A stretch of DNA of 7,330 bases, from the NCBI GenBank assembly GCA_946479475.1, contig CAMLGG010000262.1, forward strand, positions 1 to 7,330. The letters run 5' to 3'. The translations under genes were made by a program, and so were the position numbers. The notes under the pieces are model-generated. The model saw only the letters and a list, made by a program, of their open reading frames with translations, was not told the DNA's origin and ran no database searches. Source of the stretch: an uncultured Ideonella sp. (GTDB lineage: Bacteria; Pseudomonadota; Gammaproteobacteria; Burkholderiales; Burkholderiaceae). Shown piece after piece: positions 1-5,601 of this stretch. Each line of letters starts with the position of its first letter. The stretch's first letter is position 1.

Positions 1-715
1 GCGTGACGGCATAGGTCTCGAACAGGTCGGCGGCCATGCCGGCGCAGTCGCCGACGTTGTCGCCCACGTTGTCGGCGATCACCGCCGGGTTGCGCGGGTC
101 GTCCTCGGGGATGCCGGCCTCGACCTTGCCCACCAGGTCGGCGCCCACGTCGGCGCCCTTGGTGAAGATGCCGCCGCCCAGGCGCGCGAAGATCGAGATC
201 AGCGAGGAGCCGAAGGCCAGGCCGAGCAGCGGCTTCAGGGTGGTCGTGTCGGCGTTGGTGCCGCCGCTGAGCCACCAGAAGAACAGGCCCACGCCCAGCA
301 GGCCCAGGCCCACCACCAGCATGCCGGTGATGGCGCCGCCCTTGAACGCCACGTTCAACGCAGGGCCGATGCCTTGGGTGGCCGCCTGCGCGGTCCGCAC
401 GTTGGCGCGGACCGAGACGTTCATGCCGATGAAGCCGCAGCCGCCCGAGAGCACCGCCCCGAGGACGAAGCCGGCGGCCGTCTTGCCGTCGAGGAAGACG
501 GCGATGAGGATGGCGAGCACGACGCCAACCATGCCGATGGTCTTGTATTGCCGCGCCAGGTAGGCCGCGGCGCCTTGCTGCACCGCACCAGCGATCTCCT
601 GCATGCGGGCATTGCCCGGGTCCTGGGCCAGGATCCAGCTGCGCTGGACGAAGCCGTAAATCACGGCCGCCAGGCCGCAAGCCAGCGCCACGTACAGCGC
701 CATGGTGGTCGACAT
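1..715 (-). CDS. hppA: Membrane-bound proton-translocating pyrophosphatase, N-terminal part (partial, runs off left edge)
   Basis: Membrane PPase: hydrolyses cytoplasmic pyrophosphate to two phosphates and uses the energy to pump H+ (in some members Na+) across the inner membrane. The visible 238 residues are about one third of the usual length of roughly 680-700. Hydrophobic segments lie near residues 5-22, 62-77, 83-99, 128-148 and 162-177. Next comes the cytoplasmic substrate loop, with [11 protein letters not shown] at about 189-199, followed by EDDPRNP and DNVGDNVGD at about 204-223. These Asp, Lys and Asn residues bind Mg2+ and PPi and define the family. The ATG at 713-715 is chosen because AAGGAG lies 9 nt upstream; a second ATG four codons later has no such site. 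The gene is divergent from soluble ppa. Residues that set K+ dependence and ion specificity lie outside the window, so H+ rather than Na+ is assumed. Family call very secure. Confidence 0.97.
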   Translation of the reverse strand, partial: MSTTMALYVALACGLAAVIYGFVQRSWILAQDPGNARMQEIAGAVQQGAAAYLARQYKTIGMVGVVLAILIAVFLDGKTAAGFVLGAVLSGGCGFIGMNVSVRANVRTAQAATQGIGPALNVAFKGGAITGMLVVGLGLLGVGLFFWWLSGGTNADTTTLKPLLGLAFGSSLISIFARLGGGIFTKGADVGADLVGKVEAGIPEDDPRNPAVIADNVGDNVGDCAGMAADLFETYAVT

Positions 716-724
716 CAAAGGGAT

Positions 725-730
725 CTCCTT
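725..730 (-). promoter_or_regulatory. Ribosome binding site of hppA
   Basis: On the minus strand this reads AAGGAG, a strong Shine-Dalgarno match, with 9 nt before the ATG at 713-715. It decides the start in favour of this ATG over the in-frame ATG at 701-703. Confidence 0.85.
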
Positions 731-801
731 CCGCTCACAGACACTCGTTGTGCTTTTGCGCCACGGCCGATTGAGCCGACTGGCACGGTGCGTGCTTCTG
801 G

Positions 802-815
802 CCACCCCAGGGTGG
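802..815. repeat. Short inverted repeat in the divergent hppA-ppa intergenic region
   Basis: CCACCC and GGGTGG form perfect 6-bp arms separated by CA. The element lies about 87 bp upstream of the hppA start and 145 bp upstream of the ppa start. It could be a regulator site or chance in GC-rich DNA. A looser pair, GGCAT at 823-827 and ATGCC at 836-840, follows. I recognise no known operator consensus. Confidence 0.3.
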
Positions 816-915
816 TCGCGCTGGCATGCTACGGGATGCCCCTGCCACCCGGCTTGGTGTTTTCCTGCGGTGCATCAAAGACGGCGCAGCGTCAGGGCAA
901 GGCAAGGGCGGTCCG

Positions 916-921
916 TAGAAT
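916..921 (+). promoter_or_regulatory. Candidate -10 element for ppa
   Basis: TAGAAT matches the sigma-70 -10 consensus at five of six positions. It lies 38 bp before the ppa start codon, which would give a leader of about 30 nt. No good -35 hexamer is visible at 16-18 bp upstream, and there is no TGn extension, so the call rests on the -10 match and its position alone. I found no convincing promoter for hppA on the other strand of this intergenic region. Confidence 0.4.
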
Positions 922-959
922 CGGGGTTTTCCCGCTGACTGCCAACCTGCCAGAACACC

Positions 960-1496
960 ATGAGCCTGCACAACGTGACCCCGGGCGCCAAGGCCCCCGA
1001 CGAGTTCAACGTCATCATCGAGATCCCGATGAATGCCGACCCGATCAAGTATGAGGTGGACGAGGACAGCGGCGCCCTGTTCGTCGACCGCTTCATGTCG
1101 ACGTCGATGCACTACCCGTGCAACTACGGCTACATCCCGCAGACGCTGGCCGACGACGGCGATCCGGTGGACGTGCTGGTGATCACGCCGGTGCCGCTGA
1201 TCCCCGGGGTGGTCGTCACCTGCCGGCCGCTGGGCATGCTGCGCATGGACGACGAGGCCGGCGGCGACAACAAGCTGATCGCCGTGCCCATCGACAAGAT
1301 CCTGCCGATCTACACGCAGTGGCAGAAGCCCGAGGACCTGAACCCGATGCGGCTGAAGACCATCCAGCACTTCTTCGAGCACTACAAGGACCTCGAAGCC
1401 GGCAAGTGGGTCAAGGTGCTGGGCTGGGAAGGTCCGGAGTCGGCCCGCGAGGAGATTCGCCTGGGCCAGGCCAACTGGAAGGCCAAGAAGGCCTGA
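960..1496 (+). CDS. ppa: Soluble inorganic pyrophosphatase, family I
   Basis: Cytoplasmic enzyme that hydrolyses pyrophosphate to two orthophosphates with Mg2+, pulling biosynthetic reactions that release PPi. The 178-residue length is normal for the bacterial hexameric form. The signature DGDPVDV is at 66-72. Active-site residues known from the E. coli enzyme are all found with an offset of one: E21, K30, E32, R44, Y52, Y56, D66, D68, D71, D98, D103, K105, Y142 and K143. The enzyme should therefore be active. The ATG at 960 gives the standard N-terminus, but the preceding bases show no clear Shine-Dalgarno sequence, which is odd for a normally abundant protein. It is divergent from hppA, with a 244-bp gap, and is followed by a strong intrinsic terminator, so it is probably a single-gene transcript. 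Confidence 0.98.
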   Translation: MSLHNVTPGAKAPDEFNVIIEIPMNADPIKYEVDEDSGALFVDRFMSTSMHYPCNYGYIPQTLADDGDPVDVLVITPVPLIPGVVVTCRPLGMLRMDDEAGGDNKLIAVPIDKILPIYTQWQKPEDLNPMRLKTIQHFFEHYKDLEAGKWVKVLGWEGPESAREEIRLGQANWKAKKA

Positions 1497-1498
1497 TT

Positions 1499-1517
1499 CC
1501 GGCCAGATACCGGCCGG
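1499..1517 (+). repeat. Hairpin just after ppa stop codon
   Basis: CCGGCC at 1499-1504 pairs with GGCCGG at 1512-1517 around a 7-nt loop, starting 3 nt after the ppa stop codon. There is no T-tract, so it is not a terminator itself. It could protect the 3' end of the ppa mRNA, or be incidental in GC-rich DNA. Confidence 0.35.
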
Positions 1518-1541
1518 CAACACGCTTGGGTTATCGTCCGA

Positions 1542-1559
1542 GCTGGCGTGCCTGCCAGC
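1542..1559 (+). repeat. Second hairpin in the ppa 3' region
   Basis: GCTGGC at 1542-1547 and GCCAGC at 1554-1559 form a 6-bp stem with a 6-nt loop. It ends 3 nt before the terminator stem and has no T-tract of its own. Confidence 0.35.
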
Positions 1560-1562
1560 CGC

Positions 1563-1593
1563 AAACGCCGCCTCACCGGGCGGCGTTTTCGTT
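1563..1593 (+). terminator. Intrinsic terminator after ppa
   Basis: A perfect 10-bp stem, 1563-1572 (AAACGCCGCC) with 1579-1588 (GGCGGCGTTT), encloses a 6-nt loop and runs into TTTTCGTT. This is a classical rho-independent terminator, about 67 nt after the ppa stop codon. It ends only 36 nt before the start codon of the peptidase gene. Confidence 0.85.
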
Positions 1594-1615
1594 GGGGCGG
1601 CACCGTTTCCGCACC

Positions 1616-1620
1616 AGGAG
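1616..1620 (+). promoter_or_regulatory. Ribosome binding site of the M16 peptidase gene
   Basis: AGGAG lies 9 nt before the ATG at 1630 and fixes that start, which also gives a proper signal peptide. Confidence 0.8.
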
Positions 1621-1629
1621 TCTTTACCC

Positions 1630-4413
1630 ATGCGTCCTGTCGTCCCGTCACTATGGGCCATCGTTGGCTGCCTGCTGCTGAGTGCGGCCCACGCTGCGCC
1701 TGCACGCAAGCCGGCGCCCAAGGCGCCCCCCCGCAAGGCGGTGGCCACCGCGCCCGCTGCGACGCCTGCCGCGCTTCAGCCGGTCCGCACCGTCGAGGGC
1801 ATCACCGAGTACCGCCTGTCCAACGGGCTGCAAGTCCTGCTGGCGCCCGATGACTCGAAGCCGACCACGACGGTCAACATCACCTACCGCGTCGGCTCGC
1901 GCCAGGAGAACTACGGCGAGACGGGCATGGCCCACCTGCTGGAGCACCTGCTGTTCAAGGGCTCCCCCAGGCACCGCGATCCCAAGGCCGAGTTCAGCCG
2001 CCGCGGCCTGAGCTACAACGGCAGCACCTGGCTGGATCGCACCAACTATTTCGCCAGCTTCACGGCCAACGAGGACAACCTGCGCTGGTACCTCGGATGG
2101 CAGGCCGACGCGATGGTCAACAGCTTCGTGGCCAGGCGCGATCTCGACACCGAGATGACGGTGGTCCGCAACGAGATGGAGAAGGGCGAGAACAGCCCCT
2201 CGCGCATCCTCTTCCAGAAGACCCTGGCCACGATGTTCGACTGGCACAACTACGGCCACGACACCATCGGCGCCCGGGCCGATGTCGAAAACGTCGACAT
2301 CCCGCGCCTGCAGGCCTTCTATCACCAGTATTACCAGCCCGACAACGCGACGCTGATCGTCAGCGGCAAGTTCGATCCGGCCAAGGTTCTGGGCTGGGTG
2401 CAGGCCGAGTTCGGCCGCATCCCGGCACCCAAGCGCGTGCTGCCCAAGCTCTACACGATCGACCCGGTGCAGGACGGTGACCGTGCGGTGACGCTGCGCC
2501 GACAGGGCGGTGTGCCGCTGCTGTTCTCCGCCTACCACGTCCCGCCCGGGGCGCATCCCGACACGGCGGCGGTCGAGTTGCTGGGCCTGGTGATGAGCGA
2601 CGTGCCGGCCGGCCGCCTGCACAAGAAGCTGGTCGAGGCGCAGCTGGCGTCGAGCGTGTTCTCGTGGAATGCCGACCTGCACGATCCCGGCTTCATGCTC
2701 TTCGGCGCGCAGCTCTCGCCGGAGCAGAGTCTCGACAAGGCCCGCGAGGCGCTGCTTTCCACGCTGGAGGCCCTGGGCCCGCAGCCGATCACCGACGAGG
2801 AGGTCGCCCGTGCCAAGGCCAAGTGGCTCAAGGACTGGGAGCTGCGCTTTTCCGATCCCGAGACGGTGGGCGTGGCCCTGTCGGAGACGGTGGCCCAAGG
2901 CGACTGGCGACTGTTCTTCCTCCTGCGTGACCGCGTCAAGGCAGTCACCACGGCCGACGTCAACCGCGTCGCCACCGCCTACTTGCTGAGAGACAACCGC
3001 ACGCTTGGCACCTACATGCCGACCGATCAGCCAGCCCGAGCGCCCAAGCCGGAGATGGTCGACGTGGCCGAGCAGCTCAAGAGCTTCACCCCGGTCGAGA
3101 AGCTGGCGCAGGCCGAAGCCTTCGATGCCTCGCCGGCCAACATCGAGGCCCGCACCCAGCGCTTCGAGATCGCGCCGGGGCTGAAGGTGTCGCTGCTGCC
3201 CAAGGCGACCCGGGGCGACGTCGTCAATGCGCAGCTCACGCTGCGCCTGGGCGACGAGTCCAGCCTCAAGGGCCAGTCGGTCGCCGGCGAGATGATGGCC
3301 GCGATGCTGGACAAGGGCACGGCGCAGATGACGCGCCAGCAGATCCAGGACCGCATGACGGCCCTCAAGGCCGAGGTGCAGATCGGCGGCAGCGCCGAGG
3401 ACCTGACCGTGGGGGTGATGACGACGAGGGAGAACCTGCCGGCCGCGATAGAACTGGTCGGGCAGCTGCTGCGGCAGCCGAGCTTCCCGGCCGATGCGCT
3501 GGAGGAGGTCCGCCGCCAGGTCATCACCAGCGTCGAGCAAAGCCGCAAGGAGCCCGAAGCCATCGTCGAGGAGGCGCTGGAGCGCCACGGCAACCCTTAT
3601 CCCAAGGGCGACGTTCGCTACGCGCGCAGCTTCGACGAGACGGTTGCCGAGGTGAAGGCCGTGACCATCGACCAGCTCAAGGCTTTCCACAAGCGCTTCC
3701 TCGGCGTGGGCAACGCACAGTTCGCCGCGGTGGGCTCGATGGACGTGGGTGCAGTGCGCGGCGCGCTGGACAAGGCCTTCGCGGGCTGGGCGCCGGCCAC
3801 GGGCTACCGTCACGTGCCCCGGCCGCTGGTGGCGGCCGCGCCGGCGCGCCTGGCCTTCGAGGCGCCGGACAAGCAGAACGCGACGATGGAGGTCCGCCAG
3901 CCGCTGCCGATCAAGGAGCTCGACGCCGACCAGGCGGCGCTGATGGTGGCCAACTTCGCCTTCGGCAGCGGGGGCAACTCGCGCCTGTGGAAGCGGGTGC
4001 GCGAAGCTGAGGGCCTGAGCTACCACGTGGGCAGCTCGCTGGACTGGAACGCCGAGGACGCCAACACCGGCTGGCACGTGACCGCGATCTTCGCGCCGCA
4101 GAATCGCGCCAAGGTCGAGGTGGCGTTCAAGGAGGAGGCCGAGCGCGTGCTGAAGGAGGGCTTCACGCCGGCCGAGATAGAGCAGGCCAAGGGCGGCTTG
4201 CTGAACTACCGGCGCCTGGCGCGCGCGCAGGACGGCAACCTGGCCGGCGCGCTGGTCCGCAACGACTACCTGGGAAGGCGGTTCACCGTGTCGCAGCAGT
4301 TGGACGACGCGATCGCCGCGGTGACCGCGGAGCAGGCCACGGCCGCCTGGCGCAAGTACATCGACCCGCAGCGCTTCGTCAGTGCCGTGGCGGGCGACTT
4401 CAAGGGCAAGTGA
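1630..4413 (+). CDS. Secreted M16 family zinc metallopeptidase (pitrilysin/insulinase type, two-domain)
   Basis: The 927-residue protein has the length and layout of two-domain M16 peptidases such as E. coli PqqL. A Sec signal peptide covers residues 1-22, with a hydrophobic core at 8-19 and likely cleavage after AHA. A basic Pro/Ala-rich linker follows (about 23-50). The first M16 domain carries the inverted zinc motif HLLEH at 102-106. The third ligand is E182, 76 residues later, with the conserved E175 seven residues before it. An inner M16_C domain lies at about 222-410. The second half (about 508-910) repeats the fold but has E554, A557 and A558 where the zinc ligands should be, so it is non-catalytic, as usual. 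R791 and Y798 form the R/Y pair that other M16 enzymes use for substrate binding. A closed clamp degrading peptides in the periplasm is expected; the substrate is unknown. The gene follows the ppa terminator closely and is convergent with the acyltransferase gene. Confidence 0.95.
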   Translation: MRPVVPSLWAIVGCLLLSAAHAAPARKPAPKAPPRKAVATAPAATPAALQPVRTVEGITEYRLSNGLQVLLAPDDSKPTTTVNITYRVGSRQENYGETGMAHLLEHLLFKGSPRHRDPKAEFSRRGLSYNGSTWLDRTNYFASFTANEDNLRWYLGWQADAMVNSFVARRDLDTEMTVVRNEMEKGENSPSRILFQKTLATMFDWHNYGHDTIGARADVENVDIPRLQAFYHQYYQPDNATLIVSGKFDPAKVLGWVQAEFGRIPAPKRVLPKLYTIDPVQDGDRAVTLRRQGGVPLLFSAYHVPPGAHPDTAAVELLGLVMSDVPAGRLHKKLVEAQLASSVFSWNADLHDPGFMLFGAQLSPEQSLDKAREALLSTLEALGPQPITDEEVARAKAKWLKDWELRFSDPETVGVALSETVAQGDWRLFFLLRDRVKAVTTADVNRVATAYLLRDNRTLGTYMPTDQPARAPKPEMVDVAEQLKSFTPVEKLAQAEAFDASPANIEARTQRFEIAPGLKVSLLPKATRGDVVNAQLTLRLGDESSLKGQSVAGEMMAAMLDKGTAQMTRQQIQDRMTALKAEVQIGGSAEDLTVGVMTTRENLPAAIELVGQLLRQPSFPADALEEVRRQVITSVEQSRKEPEAIVEEALERHGNPYPKGDVRYARSFDETVAEVKAVTIDQLKAFHKRFLGVGNAQFAAVGSMDVGAVRGALDKAFAGWAPATGYRHVPRPLVAAAPARLAFEAPDKQNATMEVRQPLPIKELDADQAALMVANFAFGSGGNSRLWKRVREAEGLSYHVGSSLDWNAEDANTGWHVTAIFAPQNRAKVEVAFKEEAERVLKEGFTPAEIEQAKGGLLNYRRLARAQDGNLAGALVRNDYLGRRFTVSQQLDDAIAAVTAEQATAAWRKYIDPQRFVSAVAGDFKGK

Positions 4414-4422
4414 GCAGAGGCG

Positions 4423-4435
4423 GGGCTGTCAGCCC
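4423..4435. repeat. Small hairpin between the convergent genes
   Basis: GGGCT and AGCCC arms of 5 bp enclose a 3-nt loop. The element fills the gap between the peptidase and acyltransferase genes and overlaps the acyltransferase stop codon. Neither strand has a good T-tract, so it is at best a weak terminator. Confidence 0.25.
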
Positions 4436-5601
4436 TTGAACGGGTCGCGTTCGCGCAGCTCGCTCAGGTAGGCGGCCACGCCTTCGCCCTCGCGCGCGAG
4501 GAAGTCCTCGACCGCCCGCGCAAACTGTGGGTGCGCAAGCCAATGCGCCGAGCGCGTGGGCTCCGGGGTGAGGCCGCGGGCCATCTTGTGCTCGCCCTGC
4601 GCGCCTCCCTCGAAGCAGCGGTAGCGCTGGGCGATGCACCATTGCAGCGGCTGGTAGTAGCAGGCCTCGAAGTGCAGCATCGGGATGGGCTCGGTGGCGC
4701 CCCAGTAGCGCCCCCAGGCCCAGCCTCGCGCCGGATCGATGGCGACCAGGGATGCCGCGACCGGCCGGCCATCGCGCCTGGCGATGAACATCAGCCAGTG
4801 CTGCGGCAGCTCGGCCGCGACGCGCTCGAAGAAGGCCAGGTTCAGGTAGGGCGTCGAACCGTGGGCGCGGTAGGTGAGGCTGTAGCAGCGGTGGAAGAAG
4901 CGCCAGTCCGCTGCAGTGATCTGGTCTGCGACTTTGATCTCGAAGGCTATGCCCGCCTCGACGACGCGGCGCCGCTCCTGCTGGATCTTCTTGCGCTTCT
5001 CGCGCTGCAGTGCGGAAAGGAAGTCGGCGAAGTCCTCGTACGGCCGCTCGACGCGGTTGCGCCAATGGAACTGAACGCCGTGGCGGATCATCCAGCCTTC
5101 GTCCTCGGCGGCCTGGAAGTCGGCATCGTTGCCGAAGAGCAGGTGGGCGGACGAGAGCTCGGTCTGCATCGCCAGGCTCTGCAGCGCCCGCAGCAGGATG
5201 CGCCGATCCGAAGGGCTGCCTGCGAGCAGGCGCGGCCCCGGGACGGGGGTGAACGGAATCGCCGCCAGCAGCTTCGGGTAGTACTCCAGGCCATGCCGCC
5301 GGTAGGCGTCGGCCCAGGCCCAGTCGAAGACGTATTCGCCGTAGGAGTGCGTCTTCAGGTAGGCTGCCACCGCCCCGTCCAGACGCTCGCCGCGGTGCAG
5401 CGTGACGAAGGCCGGCGCCCAGCCCTCGTCCGGCGATGCGCAGCCCGTCTCGTGCAGGGCGCGCAAGAACTCGTGGCGCAGGAAGGGCACAGCCTCGTCC
5501 TGCTGCGAAAGCAGTTCATTCCACGCGCAGGCTTCGATGTCTGCCGGGTCGCCGTGGACCCGGATGACATAATTTGTCGCTCCGCTTTCGAGATCGCTCA
5601 T
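4429..5601 (-). CDS. Predicted N-acyltransferase, COG3146/PF04339 (FemAB-like GNAT fold)
   Basis: The 390-residue protein matches my memory of the COG3146/PF04339 family, conserved in proteobacteria and often labelled GNAT family N-acetyltransferase or linked to peptidoglycan synthesis; the substrate is not established. Family-like stretches are GEYVFDWAWADAY (88-100), the basic LQREKRKKIQQERRR run (about 198-212), GRYWGA (297-302), LHFEACYYQ (309-317) and FEGGAQGEHKMARGL (330-344), followed by HW at 353-354. No signal peptide or membrane segment is visible, so it is probably cytoplasmic. The ATG at 5599-5601 is preferred: the reading frame stays open for 27 more codons to an upstream ATG at 5682, but those lie within nadE and look unlike the family N-terminus. 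The Shine-Dalgarno before the chosen ATG is weak. It overlaps the nadE start by 2 nt head-to-head and is convergent with the peptidase gene. Confidence 0.88.
   Translation of the reverse strand: MSDLESGATNYVIRVHGDPADIEACAWNELLSQQDEAVPFLRHEFLRALHETGCASPDEGWAPAFVTLHRGERLDGAVAAYLKTHSYGEYVFDWAWADAYRRHGLEYYPKLLAAIPFTPVPGPRLLAGSPSDRRILLRALQSLAMQTELSSAHLLFGNDADFQAAEDEGWMIRHGVQFHWRNRVERPYEDFADFLSALQREKRKKIQQERRRVVEAGIAFEIKVADQITAADWRFFHRCYSLTYRAHGSTPYLNLAFFERVAAELPQHWLMFIARRDGRPVAASLVAIDPARGWAWGRYWGATEPIPMLHFEACYYQPLQWCIAQRYRCFEGGAQGEHKMARGLTPEPTRSAHWLAHPQFARAVEDFLAREGEGVAAYLSELRERDPFKG
5565..5573 (+). promoter_or_regulatory. Candidate extended -10 promoter for nadE
   Basis: TGACATAAT fits the extended -10 form TGn followed by CATAAT, five of six to consensus, within the only AT-rich patch near the nadE start. 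Initiation about 7 nt downstream would leave a leader of roughly 20 nt before the ATG at 5600. No good -35 hexamer is seen, which an extended -10 can tolerate. The element lies inside the opposing acyltransferase coding sequence, at about its codons 10-13. Confidence 0.45.

Noticed and set aside
374..1054. Long plus-strand open frame spanning the hppA N-terminus and intergenic region
   Set aside because: It is antisense to hppA, whose minus-strand translation has unmistakable family motifs, and it runs into ppa in another frame. Its Arg/His-rich composition is typical of shadow frames in GC-rich DNA.
1663..1671. Possible lipobox (IVGC, residues 11-14) in the M16 peptidase signal peptide
   Set aside because: The cysteine sits in the middle of the hydrophobic core, with LLLSAAHA after it, and only 13 residues precede it. 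Signal peptidase I cleavage after AHA is the better fit.
1651..4077. 808-codon minus-strand open frame opposite the M16 peptidase gene
   Set aside because: Composition (Arg, His, Gly, Leu, Val rich) and lack of any recognised motif mark it as the antisense shadow of a high-GC gene; the plus-strand peptidase has an intact zinc site and signal peptide.
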